This document shows positions 40,650 through 49,463 of a stretch of 52,797 nucleotides of DNA, one piece after another. Each line of letters starts with the position of its first letter. Position 1 is the first letter of the stretch. The notes under the pieces are model-generated. The model saw only the letters and a program-made list of their open reading frames with translations, was not told the origin of the DNA and searched no databases. The DNA is from GCA-2861595 sp035525365 (lineage in GTDB: Bacteria; Actinomycetota; Acidimicrobiia; Acidimicrobiales; GCA-2861595): NCBI GenBank assembly GCA_035525365.1, contig DATLEK010000032.1:1-52797 (forward strand). The letters run 5' to 3'. A program made the position numbers and the translations under genes.

Positions 40650-42239
40650 GTGGGTGACCTGCTCGACGGCTACCGGAGCGCTACCTGGGACGAGATGTTC
40701 GAGTCCCCCGGTGTTCCGCGCTCCGCCTGCGCCTCCCTCCACGAAGCGCTCCAGGCCCTGTCCGACGAGGACTTCGAGCGCCGGTGTGCGGCCCGTGACC
40801 GGGCCTTCCGGGATCAGGGCATCACCTTCTCCCTCTCCGGCGAGGAGCGTCCCTTCCCGCTCGATCTGGTCCCCCGCATTCTGGCCGCCGACGAGTGGGC
40901 GACGCTCGAGGCCGGCGTAGCCCAGCGGGTGCTGGCCCTCGAGGCCTTTCTGGAGGACATCTACGGCTCAGGCAAGATCCTGTCCGACGGCGTCATTCCC
41001 ACCGCCCTGGTCGCCAGCTCGACCCACTTCCACCGAGCTGCGGTCGGTGTCTCGCCGGAGAACGGCGTGCGGATCCACGTCGCCGGCATCGACATCGTGC
41101 GTGACGGCGATGGCGTCCTCCGGGTGCTGGAGGACAACGTGCGCACACCCTCGGGGATCTCCTACGTGGTGGAGAACCGCCGCACGATGTCCAGGGTCTT
41201 CCCCGAGCTGTTCGCCAGCCACCGGGTTCGCCCGGTCAACAGCTATCCGGCCCGTCTCTTCGAAGCGCTCCGGGGCGCCGCACCAAGCGGGTCCAGAGAA
41301 CCCACCGTCGTCGTCCTCACCCCTGGCATCTACAACTCGGCGTACTTCGAGCACACGTTCCTGGCCCGCCAGATGGGCGTCGAGCTGGTCGAGGGGCGTG
41401 ACCTCGTCTGCCGCAACAACACCGTGTACATGCGCAGCACGACGGGCGAGCAGAGGGTGGACGTCGTGTACCGCCGGGTGGACGATGACTTCCTCGACCC
41501 CCTCCATTTCCGCACCGATGCCAGGCTCGGTTGCCCGGGCATCCTCAACGCAGCACGCGCCGGCAGGGTCACCATCGCCAATGCCGTCGGCAACGGTGTG
41601 GCCGACGACAAGCTCATGTACACCTACGTCCCGGAGATGATCGAGTACTACTTCGGCGACAAACCGATCCTGCCCAACGTCCCCACCTACCGGCTGTGCG
41701 AACCCGAGCAGCTGGAGGTCGCCCTCGACCGCCTCGACTGCCTCGTGGTCAAGCCGGTCGACGCCTCTGGTGGGCGGGGCCTGCTCATCGGCCCCGCGGC
41801 CAGCGACGAGGAGTTGGCCGGAGCACGGGAGGCCATCCTCGCCAACCCCCGCGGTTGGATCGCCCAAGAGACCATTCAGCTTTCCACCGCGCCCACCTGG
41901 GTCGGTAACCGTCTGCTCCCCCGCCACCTCGACCTCCGGCCGTTCGCGGTGAACGACGGCGAGCGGGTGTGGGTGGTGCCGGGCGGGCTCACCCGCGTGG
42001 CGCTGCCCGACGGGAGCCTGGTCGTCAACTCGAGCCAGGGTGGCGGGAGCAAGGACACCTGGGTGCTGGCCGACGACACCGGTCGGAGCGCACCGCAGCA
42101 GAACGAGCAGCGCGGCGGTGGCGAGGCGCCGGAGGGCGAACCGCGTGTCGGCCCCCGGCCCGATCCGGGCCCGGCGGTGGCCCAGGCCGCCCAACAGCAG
42201 CAGCAGAATCAGCAGGGGCCGGGGCTCGGCGCATGCTGA
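40650..42239 (+). CDS. circularly permuted ATP-grasp (type 2) protein
   Basis: The protein is 529 aa. Core motifs: DQGITFSLSGEERPFPLDLVPRIL, FLEDIYGSGKIL, GIDIVRDGDGVLRVLEDNVRTPSGISYVVENR, NAVGNGVADDKLMYTYVPEMI and VVKPVDASGGRGLLIGP. This is the permuted ATP-grasp family predicted to form amide or peptide bonds, always found with alpha-E and transglutaminase partners as here. The last 55 residues (a Gln run inside QAAQQQQQNQQGPG) are a disordered extension beyond the usual end. GTG start 40650. It overlaps the next gene by 7 bases. Confidence 0.92.
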   Translation: MGDLLDGYRSATWDEMFESPGVPRSACASLHEALQALSDEDFERRCAARDRAFRDQGITFSLSGEERPFPLDLVPRILAADEWATLEAGVAQRVLALEAFLEDIYGSGKILSDGVIPTALVASSTHFHRAAVGVSPENGVRIHVAGIDIVRDGDGVLRVLEDNVRTPSGISYVVENRRTMSRVFPELFASHRVRPVNSYPARLFEALRGAAPSGSREPTVVVLTPGIYNSAYFEHTFLARQMGVELVEGRDLVCRNNTVYMRSTTGEQRVDVVYRRVDDDFLDPLHFRTDARLGCPGILNAARAGRVTIANAVGNGVADDKLMYTYVPEMIEYYFGDKPILPNVPTYRLCEPEQLEVALDRLDCLVVKPVDASGGRGLLIGPAASDEELAGAREAILANPRGWIAQETIQLSTAPTWVGNRLLPRHLDLRPFAVNDGERVWVVPGGLTRVALPDGSLVVNSSQGGGSKDTWVLADDTGRSAPQQNEQRGGGEAPEGEPRVGPRPDPGPAVAQAAQQQQQNQQGPGLGAC

Positions 42240-43177
42240 GCCGCATCGCCGAGTCGCTCTACTGGGTGGGCCGTTACGTGGAGCGGGCCGAGGACACGGC
42301 CCGGATCCTCGACGTGCACGTCCACCACATCCTCGAAGACCCGACGCTCGGCGAGGAAGCCGCCTGCCGGATCCTCCTCGGGGTGATGGGAGCCACGGCG
42401 CCCGGTCGATCGGTCAATGCTCAGAAAGTGGTCGAGCTGCTCGGGTTCGACGAGTCCGATGCGTGCTCGATAATCGGTTCTCTCGGCGCGGCGCGGGAGA
42501 ACGCCCGTGGCGTCCGTGAGGTGCTGTCCACGGAGATGTGGGAGTGCCTGAACGCCAGCTGGCTGGCGCTACCGGCCCAGCGGCGACAAGCCGCCGACAT
42601 GGGACCGCACGTGTTCTTCCAGTACGTGAAGGAGCGGGCAGCCATGATGGCCGGGCTCACCGACTCCACCATGGCCCGCGACGACGGGTGGAGGTTCCTC
42701 GTCCTGGGTCGCAGCCTGGAGCGGGTCGACATGACGGCGCGACTCCTGCTGGCGGGTTTCTGCGATCCTTCGGATTCTCCGGACTGGGTGACGACCCTGA
42801 GGTCGTGCTCGGCCCACGAGGCCTTTCTGCGGACCTACAGGCGGGGGGTGGACTCCTCACTGGTGGCGGAGTTCCTCCTCCTCGACCGGCTCTTCCCACG
42901 CTCGGCGTTCCACGCACTGGGTCTGGCCGAGCGGTGCCTGGCCGAGCTGGGTCCCTCGACGGGGCGGGCGGGGCAGGAGGACGAGGCCCGCCGGATACTC
43001 GGGCGGGCCCGAAACGAGCTGGAGTTCGCCGGCGTCCGGGAGCTGCTGGCCGACGTGCCGGCGCACCTGCGGGCCCTCCAGACGGCGTGCGCCGAGGCCG
43101 GAGCGGCCGTGGCCCGCCGCTTCTTCCAGCAGTCTGCGCCGGTGGAGTGGCGCCAGGAGAGGGTGAGGCCGCTGTGA
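42233..43177 (+). CDS. alpha-E domain protein (DUF403)
   Basis: The protein is 314 aa, entirely alpha helical. The entry MLSRIAESLYWVGRYVERAE then DTARILDVHVHH is the family signature, followed by HVFFQYVKERAAMMAGLTDSTMARDDGWRFLVLGRSLERVDMTARLLL. These proteins accompany permuted ATP-grasp proteins, either as a separate chain or fused to them, and are thought to assist the same predicted peptide-ligase reaction. ATG 42233 overlaps the previous stop; the TGA overlaps the next GTG (GTGA). Confidence 0.92.
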   Translation: MLSRIAESLYWVGRYVERAEDTARILDVHVHHILEDPTLGEEAACRILLGVMGATAPGRSVNAQKVVELLGFDESDACSIIGSLGAARENARGVREVLSTEMWECLNASWLALPAQRRQAADMGPHVFFQYVKERAAMMAGLTDSTMARDDGWRFLVLGRSLERVDMTARLLLAGFCDPSDSPDWVTTLRSCSAHEAFLRTYRRGVDSSLVAEFLLLDRLFPRSAFHALGLAERCLAELGPSTGRAGQEDEARRILGRARNELEFAGVRELLADVPAHLRALQTACAEAGAAVARRFFQQSAPVEWRQERVRPL

Positions 43178-44007
43178 GCTGGACGATGCGCATCCGCCAC
43201 ACCACCGGGTACCGCTACCAGGGCGAGGTGAAGTCGTCGTACAACGAGGCGCGCGTCACGCCCCTGTCGACAGATCGCCAGCTGGCGCTGGAGGCGGCGG
43301 TGGAGGTCAGCCCGGCAACACGCACCTACCGCTACTGGGACTACTGGGGCACCCTGGTCGATGCCTTCGACCTGGACGAGCCGCACACCGAGCTGTCGGT
43401 GGTCGGGACATCGGTGGTGGAGACGTCGCCGCCGGCGGAGCCCTTCACCACCGCCGGATGGGAAGACCTGATGTCCGGCGTGGTGAAAGACCGATACGCC
43501 GAACTGCTGGCGCCGACCTCTCTGGTACCGGCCATGGCCGACGTGTGGGCGGCGGCCGACCACGGCCGTCCGGTCGCCGAAGCGGTGGAGGCGGCATCGG
43601 CCTGGGTCCATGACACCCTCGCCTACGGAAAGGGCACCACAAACGTGAGCACCACGGCGGCCGACGCCCTTCGCATCGGCAGCGGCGTGTGCCAGGACTT
43701 CGCCCACCTCACCCTCGCCGTGTTGCGGGGAATGGGCATACCCGCTCGTTACGTGTCCGGCTACCTCCACCCCTCCAACGATCCCGGGATCGGGACGCCG
43801 GCCACCGGGGAGAGCCATGCCTGGGTGGAGGCGTGGACCGGCGACTGGTGGGGCTTCGATCCCACCCACCTGGGCCGGGTGGGTGAACGCCACGTGGCCG
43901 TCGGCCGCGGCCGTGACTACTCCGACGTATCGCCTCTGAAGGGCGTGTACTCCGGTGCCCCCGCCGAGGCTTTGACCGTGAGCGTAAAGATCACCCGCCT
44001 GCGCTGA
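43174..44007 (+). CDS. transglutaminase-like cysteine peptidase/transferase
   Basis: The protein is 277 aa from GTG 43174. N-terminal beta domain MRIRHTTGYRYQGEVKSSYNEARVTPL is typical of this group. The triad is complete: Cys in RIGSGVCQDFAHLTLAVLRGMGIPARYVSGYLH, His in GESHAWVEAWTGDWWGF and Asp in FDPTH. It is the third gene of the ATP-grasp / alpha-E / transglutaminase set. Whether it hydrolyses, crosslinks or trims a peptide product is unknown. Confidence 0.92.
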   Translation: MSWTMRIRHTTGYRYQGEVKSSYNEARVTPLSTDRQLALEAAVEVSPATRTYRYWDYWGTLVDAFDLDEPHTELSVVGTSVVETSPPAEPFTTAGWEDLMSGVVKDRYAELLAPTSLVPAMADVWAAADHGRPVAEAVEAASAWVHDTLAYGKGTTNVSTTAADALRIGSGVCQDFAHLTLAVLRGMGIPARYVSGYLHPSNDPGIGTPATGESHAWVEAWTGDWWGFDPTHLGRVGERHVAVGRGRDYSDVSPLKGVYSGAPAEALTVSVKITRLR

Positions 44008-44028
44008 GCTCGCGCCGGCGCCGGCTTC

Positions 44029-44853
44029 TCAGCCCACGGAGGTGGGAAGTACCTCCGGGACGGCAATGGCCAGAAGTCCGTAGAGAACGAGGATGCCGGC
44101 GGCGACCAGCGCCACCCGCTCTCCGCCCGGTAGTGCCTTCTCGGCGAAGACCAGCGCGGCGACGCCAACCATGGCGGCCACGTTCATGACGCCGATGGGG
44201 AAGAGAAGCAGGAAGAGGACCCAGCAGCAACCGACGCAGTACAGCCCGTGGCGAAGACCCATGTTGAGCGCGCCCCGGCGCCCGTCCCGCCAGTAGCTGA
44301 GCATGAACGAAAGCGGGCTGCGGCAACGGGACAGGCACACCCGCTTCAGCGGGGTCAACTGGTAGACGCCGGCGGCCACGAGGAACCCGCCGGCTATGCG
44401 GGACATGTTGTCGATGGCCCAGGTCGAGTCGCCGGCGAGGTCCTCGAAGAGGAGGGCGAGGCCGTAGCCGAGGAGCCCGAAGAAGAACCACACGGCCAGG
44501 TAGGGGGCGACGAACAGCCATGTCGGGATGAACTCCCCACCATCGGCCCGCTTGCGCGACTGCGAGCGCTCGAAGGCCAGGATCATCGGCGCCGACGCCG
44601 GGAACATCATGGCGACCATCATCGCCACCCACATGGCCAGGAAGAGCGGCGCGGCCATGCCCATGGTGAGGTCTATGCCCCCCATCTCCATCCCCATTTC
44701 CATGTCCATCCCCATGGAGTAGTGGTCGGCGCCGTCCATGGTCACGGCCTGCCAGATCACGATTGCCCAGCCGGCCACGGCCAGGGCGGACAGCACCAAC
44801 AGCAGGAACCGCCGTTCCCCCTGGAGCGGCGGCGCCTTGACCGTCGCCGTCAT
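44029..44853 (-). CDS. DUF2182 integral membrane protein with Met-rich loop
   Basis: The protein is 274 aa with about six to seven membrane helices. After helix 1 comes a methionine-rich stretch (MGMDMEMGMEMGG), then APLFLAMWVAMMVAMMFPASAPMI, and the family motif HGLYCVGCCWVLFLLLFPIGVMN with a Cys cluster. Met- and Cys-rich sites suggest copper or another soft metal (inference). It follows the DUF1326 gene after 10 bases on the same strand; the two families are commonly paired. Confidence 0.88.
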   Translation of the reverse strand: MTATVKAPPLQGERRFLLLVLSALAVAGWAIVIWQAVTMDGADHYSMGMDMEMGMEMGGIDLTMGMAAPLFLAMWVAMMVAMMFPASAPMILAFERSQSRKRADGGEFIPTWLFVAPYLAVWFFFGLLGYGLALLFEDLAGDSTWAIDNMSRIAGGFLVAAGVYQLTPLKRVCLSRCRSPLSFMLSYWRDGRRGALNMGLRHGLYCVGCCWVLFLLLFPIGVMNVAAMVGVAALVFAEKALPGGERVALVAAGILVLYGLLAIAVPEVLPTSVG

Positions 44854-44863
44854 CGGCGCGGTG

Positions 44864-45460
44864 TCAGAAGGACCAGTCGAAGGGCACGGCGGCGCCGTTC
44901 CCCAGGGTCTCCCACTGGCGGAGGTCAGGGTCGGATACCTTGCCGCTGGCCGTGGCCAGCTCCAGGGTGTCGACGGCGAATCCGGCCGCCAGCGGCGAGT
45001 TGAGCATCACCGACTGCTTCCCGTCCTCGGTCTTCATCCGCTCCATGGACATCTCGGCGATTCCCTCGACCTTGACGCGGGGGTTGTCGCCTCCAGTCAC
45101 CTCGACCTTGAGCGTCTTCGACGGCAGGAACTCACCGATCATTCCGGCGATGCCCTCCCATACACCGCCCCTCTTGCCCTGGAAGATCGCCTCAAGCTCT
45201 TCACGCTGCTCCGTCGAGGACGCCTCGTCGAGGTACAACAGCGCCTTGTCGATACCGCCGAAGAAGTCGCCGGGCAGCTCGGCGTGCAGGGCAAGCTTCA
45301 CCCCTGCGAAGTCCACTCCGTTCGATTCGCCGGAATCCACGGCAAAGGCCAGAAGGCCCGAGCACCAGCCCTGGTCCGGCTCCGCCGGTCCGAGGTTGCA
45401 GGGACAGAACAACTTGCAGCTGCAGGATTCGTACCAGGTGCCCTTCAAGGTCCAAGCCAT
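44864..45460 (-). CDS. DUF1326 domain protein
   Basis: The protein is 198 aa. The start MAWTLKGTWYESCSCKLFCP then CNLGPAEPDQGWCSGLL is the family signature with four closely spaced cysteines. A beta-rich body follows (VEVTGGDNPRVKVEGIAEMS). ATG 45460 has GGGAGG upstream. It is the first gene of a pair with DUF2182. Function unknown; the Cys cluster suggests metal or redox chemistry. Confidence 0.87.
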   Translation of the reverse strand: MAWTLKGTWYESCSCKLFCPCNLGPAEPDQGWCSGLLAFAVDSGESNGVDFAGVKLALHAELPGDFFGGIDKALLYLDEASSTEQREELEAIFQGKRGGVWEGIAGMIGEFLPSKTLKVEVTGGDNPRVKVEGIAEMSMERMKTEDGKQSVMLNSPLAAGFAVDTLELATASGKVSDPDLRQWETLGNGAAVPFDWSF

Positions 45461-45521
45461 AACAACCCTCCCTTGTCGACGGAAGCAAATTCTGACGCGA
45501 TCGGAGAGCCGCGTCAACAGG

Positions 45522-46679
45522 TCACGCGGCCGCCTGCGCCCGTTCGAGGAAGCGCCGGCGCAGCCGGGGCGCGTGCTCGGCCAGCAGCGCCACCGCCGTG
45601 GTGTGGGCCAGGTTCCCGGTGTAGATGCCGAGGAACCCGGCGGCAACCGCTATGACCAACAGGGAGCCCCGGAGGTCGAGCACGAGCATGACGTGACGGA
45701 TGCCGGCGTAGGCCAGGAAACCGGCCAGCGCCCAGACCGGGAGAAGCCCGAACATGGTCAGCACTTGGTGGGAGAACACCAGACCGAGCGTCAGGAAGGT
45801 GGACCCGAGAAGGACGTTCATGGCGGCACTTCGGGCGCCCAGGCGGACATGGGCGGACAGACCGCTCGACCCGTGGCACATCGGCATGCCTCCCGTCACC
45901 GCCGAGAGCATGTTGGCGACACCGCAGGAGAAGCCGACACGGCCCGGTGTCACTCGCCGGGCGGCTCGACCGAAGTGCTCGTGGGCAAGGTCGCTGACGC
46001 CGACGACAGCGTTGCCGAAGGTGAGAGGGAGCTGCGGGACCACCAGCAGCACGAAGGCGGTGCCGAACACCCCCCATGATGGGAACCCAACTTCAGGGAC
46101 GTGGAGACGAATCTCTCCGAACCGCGGCCTCGCCACCAGCCAGGCAGCTGCCGTGCCCAGGGCGAGCAACGGGAACGTCACCGAGTACCAGCGCCGGTGA
46201 GCGGCCAGCCCCACAACGATGAGAGTCGACAGGGCGAGCACGATCCCCCAGGAGGGGGACATTGCCGCTTCGAAAATGGCCGGCGGATAGCGCACGAGCT
46301 TGACGGCGGAGACGACGAGCAACGTGCCCACGCCGAACTGCAGAGCACGGATGACCGGCCGGGTGAACACCCGGGACAGACGGTCCGCCGCCCCGGTGAC
46401 GGTGAGGAGTATCAGGAGTATCCCGATCTCCAGGCCGGCGGCGTGGATGACATCGGGTGAAAGCTGCTGTGCGATGGCTAGTGCGGCCAGCGCCTTGAGC
46501 GGCTGAACCGGGAACGGCAGATCGAAGAACAAACCGGAAAGCACGACAGTCAGGCCGGCCATGACCAACACCGACCCGACATCGAGACCGTTGACCAGAA
46601 CCAGCGCAGCCGACAGCGGCACGAAGATCCCGAGATCGCCCACCGCGCCCGATAAGTCACCGGATGTGGGCCGCAGCAC
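45522..46679 (-). CDS. MOT1-type molybdate/sulfate transporter
   Basis: The protein is about 385 aa with some ten membrane helices. Two short conserved motifs mark the MOT1/SulP-like family: SGDLSGAVGDLGIFVPLSAAL near the N-terminus with FDLPFPVQPLKALAA, and GGMPMCHGSSGLSAHVRLGARS in the second half. Plant and bacterial MOT1 proteins take up molybdate. The start is taken as GTG 46679 (VLRPTSGDLSG); the open frame continues upstream without similarity. Confidence 0.87.
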   Translation of the reverse strand: MLRPTSGDLSGAVGDLGIFVPLSAALVLVNGLDVGSVLVMAGLTVVLSGLFFDLPFPVQPLKALAALAIAQQLSPDVIHAAGLEIGILLILLTVTGAADRLSRVFTRPVIRALQFGVGTLLVVSAVKLVRYPPAIFEAAMSPSWGIVLALSTLIVVGLAAHRRWYSVTFPLLALGTAAAWLVARPRFGEIRLHVPEVGFPSWGVFGTAFVLLVVPQLPLTFGNAVVGVSDLAHEHFGRAARRVTPGRVGFSCGVANMLSAVTGGMPMCHGSSGLSAHVRLGARSAAMNVLLGSTFLTLGLVFSHQVLTMFGLLPVWALAGFLAYAGIRHVMLVLDLRGSLLVIAVAAGFLGIYTGNLAHTTAVALLAEHAPRLRRRFLERAQAAA

Positions 46680-46782
46680 GAGATGAGCGTAACGGCGGGC
46701 CAGTGCGCTTTGAGTGGGATCGTAAAGGCTTACGTGCACGTCATCACGACGACGTCCCAGGTGCCGCCTCCGCCTCTGCCCT

Positions 46783-47031
46783 GTGACGGGCGACAACGCG
46801 CTACAGGCCCTCGTCGAGATACTCGAACAGCTCCAGGCGATCGTTCCGGCCGACCAGGCCGTGTGGGACGACAGCCTTGTCGTGCGTCTTGCCGTCGAGC
46901 GCCTACGGATCGTCGCGGGCAACACGGCTGAGGAGTACCGTGGGCCGCAGGATCCTGACGCCCGAGGTGAGGCTCTCCTCTTCTCGCCACGGGAAGGCGT
47001 GCGCGCATGTAGCCCATTCCCGACATCGTGA
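46783..47031 (+). pseudogene. HepT-like (DUF86) toxin, N-terminal fragment
   Basis: Residues 1-50, NALQALVEILEQLQAIVPAD through VVRLAVERLRIVAGNTAEEYR, match the first helices of HepT-type RNase/toxin proteins of the MntA/HepT class. The catalytic R-x4-6-H part is missing. After EEYR the frame runs into unrelated sequence (GPQDPDARGEALL). The GTG start overlaps a TGA in the preceding frame (GTGA), hinting at a lost upstream partner gene. I regard it as truncated by recombination. Confidence 0.5.
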
Positions 47032-47782
47032 CCGGCGCCAGGCACCACCGTTGGGAGGAGCTCGCGCCGCTGGCCCAGCGGCACCGGTTCATGCACTGGC
47101 TGACGGCCTTCCCGCATGTGCTGGCCCGCGACCACCCCGGCTTCGACGCCGTGGTGGGCAACCCGCCCTGGGAGGAGGTCACCGTCGAGGCCCTCGCCTT
47201 CCTCGGGCTCTTCCGGCCGGGTCTTCGCAGCCTGCCCGAAGCAGAGCGCGATCAGGCCGTCGCGCTGCTGTTGGCCGAGCGGCCGGCCCTGGGGGACCGT
47301 TTGGCCTCGGCCCAGGAGCGCTCGGCCGCCGAACGGGCCTACCTGGGCGCGGCCGGCTACCCGTCCATGCCGGGCGACCCGGATCTCTACAAGTACTTCT
47401 GTGCCCGCTACCAGGCGCTGCTCCGCGACGGCGGCCGCCTGGGCGGGGTCCTGCCCCGCAGCGCGTTCTCGGCCAGCGGCTCCGGCGGCTTTCGCTCATG
47501 GCTCTTCGAGGAGACGAGCTGCCACCGCCTGGACTTCTTGGTCAACAGTGGCCGCTGGGCTTTCGACTCCGAGCCCCGTTACACCGTCGCCCTGGTTGCT
47601 GCCGAGCGGGCCATTCCGGCCGGCGACCACCGCACGGCTGTGGCCGGCACGGCGTCGTCGCTGACGGCGTGGGAGACCCAGGCGGCGGCGCCGGGCCTGG
47701 CCCTCGCCCAAGGAGCGTTCGGCCCCGGCCGCACCGTGCCGCTGCTGCGGAGCCAGGCCGAGGCGGAGCTGCTGGCCAAGCT
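47028..47782 (+). pseudogene. Eco57I-type restriction-modification methylase, internal fragment
   Basis: This frame is 250 codons of a much larger protein (such enzymes exceed 1000 aa). It contains HPGFDAVVGNPPWEEVTVEAL with the NPPW catalytic motif of N6-adenine methylases, then YLGAAGYPSMPGDPDLYKYFCARYQ, DGGRLGGVLPRSAFSASGSGGFR and WAFDSEPRYTVALV. Both ends are missing: a TAG lies just upstream of GTG 47028, and similarity stops at LLAKL (about 47782), where an unrelated frame takes over. It cannot be a working enzyme. Confidence 0.75.
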
Positions 47783-47960
47783 GGTCACTACGACCCACAC
47801 GTCGCCCGCCTGGCCCTCGAATGGTTCGAGGGGCTGTGGTCGTCCGCAGTCGACTGCGATCCGGTGGTGGCGCTGCCGCTCGGGGCCGAAATTGCCGACG
47901 AGGCGCTCAGCGTTGTGGCCGTCGTTACCGTGCGCAGTCGTGCCGTACGGCAGCGGACTC
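47783..47960 (+). pseudogene. fragment of a second protein, perhaps a PLD-nuclease/SNF2 helicase
   Basis: Directly after the methylase fragment the reading continues in another frame as GHYDPHVARLALEWFEGLWS then SAVDCDPVVALPLGAEIADEA. The DPHVARLALEWFEGLW run is like the PLD-nuclease part of helicases found in defence islands. This is from memory and uncertain. No start or stop of its own. From 47961 to 48050 I see no gene. Confidence 0.35.
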
Positions 47961-48050
47961 GGGCACCGAGGTGCCGCCGGCCAACAAGTGGTCCGCGCTT
48001 TGTAGCATCATTGGCCGGCGACCCTCATCGCGAACTCGGAGGCCAGCTCT

Positions 48051-49463
48051 GTGGTGAAGCGATCGTTGGATACCGACTACCTCGTCGTGGGCGCGGGGGC
48101 GATGGGCATGGCCTTCACGGACGCGCTGATCGATCACGCGGATGTGCACGTCACGCTGGTCGATCGTCGCCACGCGGCTGGCGGGCACTGGCTAGACGCC
48201 TATCCGTTCGTCCAGTTGCATCAGGCGTCCTTGTTCTACGGTGTCGCGTCGACCGTCCTGGGGAGCGGCGCAGTGCAGCTGAGCGGGCCGGAGGCGGGAC
48301 TTCAAGAACGGGCGCGTCAGTCGGAGATCCAAGCGTACTACGACGACATCCTGCACCGCCGCTTCCTCCGGTCGGGGCGGGTCACGTTCCTCGGGGGAAG
48401 CGACTACCACCCAGAAGCCTCGTCCCATCTCGTTACGTCCCGAGTGTCGGGAGAGACTGTGCAGGTGGATGTGCGACGCCGAGTCGTCGACACCACGTAT
48501 CTGTCGCCGACGATTCCCGCCACGACGCCGCCGCCGTTCAGTGTTGCTGATGACGTCCATGTCGCGGCCATCAACGAGCTCGCCAGGTTGACCGCGGCGC
48601 CGAGCAGCTACGTGATCGTCGGTTCTGGCAAGACAGCCACCGACGGGATCGTGTGGCTGTTGGTCAACGGCGTGCCGCCGGACCGCATCGTCTGGGTGCG
48701 CCCGCGCGACCCGTGGATGCTCAATCGCGCCGTCGTCCAGCCCGACCCGGTGGTGGGGCTCGGCCTGGCTGGGGACACCATGGAGGCAGCCGCCTCAGCC
48801 GAGTCGCTCGACGACCTATTCCTGCGCCTCGAAGCTGCCGGCGTCATGCTCCGGATCGACAGGGACGTCATTCCGACGATGGCCAAGACCCCGACCCTGG
48901 CCGCATGGGAGCTCGATCTCCTCCGCACTATCGAGAATGTCGTTCGTCTCGGACACATCAAGCACGTGACTCGTGACGAGATCGTCCTCGACGACGGCTC
49001 GGTCTCAGTGGCGCCGGGCTCGCTCATCGTGCACTGCGCGGCCTCCGGACTGCAGTACCCACCGCTGGTTCCCATCTGGGGCCCCGACAGGATCCGACTC
49101 CAGACGATCCGGGTCGGCTTCCCGTGCTTCTGCGCGGCTCTAGCCGGCTACGTAGAAGCAACCCGCGACGACGACCGGGAGCGCAACCAATTGTGTCCGC
49201 CCAACACCCTGCCCGACAGCCCGCCCAGCTGGGCACGGATGCAGGTGCGTGGAACGATCGCGGCGCGCACGTACGGCGCTGAGCCGGACATCGCCGCCTG
49301 GGCGAACAGCTGCGCTCTGAACCCCGCGCGCATTGAACCCTCGCAACGCAATGACCCTGCTGTGCAGGCTGCCGCCGCCCGCCTAGCTGATCACGCCGAG
49401 AGCGGCCTCACTCGGATGGCCGAACTCGCCCACGAGCCACTGCCCAGCATCGAGGCGGTCTGA
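48051..49463 (+). CDS. FAD/NAD(P)-binding oxidoreductase (flavin monooxygenase-like)
   Basis: The protein is 470 aa. The FAD-binding motif DYLVVGAGAMGMAFTDALID is near the N-terminus with the acidic strand end VTLVDRRHAAGGHW, and a second dinucleotide motif SSYVIVGSGKTATDGIVWLL is at about residue 185. A pattern HWLDAYPFVQLHQASLFYGV resembles flavoprotein monooxygenase active-site lids. The substrate is unknown. GTG or ATG start near 48051. Codon use is a little less GC-biased than in the core genes, suiting an accessory region. The 3' 81 bases overlap the AbiEii gene on the other strand. Confidence 0.82.
   Translation: MVKRSLDTDYLVVGAGAMGMAFTDALIDHADVHVTLVDRRHAAGGHWLDAYPFVQLHQASLFYGVASTVLGSGAVQLSGPEAGLQERARQSEIQAYYDDILHRRFLRSGRVTFLGGSDYHPEASSHLVTSRVSGETVQVDVRRRVVDTTYLSPTIPATTPPPFSVADDVHVAAINELARLTAAPSSYVIVGSGKTATDGIVWLLVNGVPPDRIVWVRPRDPWMLNRAVVQPDPVVGLGLAGDTMEAAASAESLDDLFLRLEAAGVMLRIDRDVIPTMAKTPTLAAWELDLLRTIENVVRLGHIKHVTRDEIVLDDGSVSVAPGSLIVHCAASGLQYPPLVPIWGPDRIRLQTIRVGFPCFCAALAGYVEATRDDDRERNQLCPPNTLPDSPPSWARMQVRGTIAARTYGAEPDIAAWANSCALNPARIEPSQRNDPAVQAAAARLADHAESGLTRMAELAHEPLPSIEAV

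Noticed and set aside
44008..44028. GC-rich palindromic stretch between the transglutaminase and DUF2182 genes as a strong terminator
   Set aside because: GCTGAG/CTCAGC arms exist but the stem is short, the inner GCCGGC units can fold several ways, and there is no T-tract.
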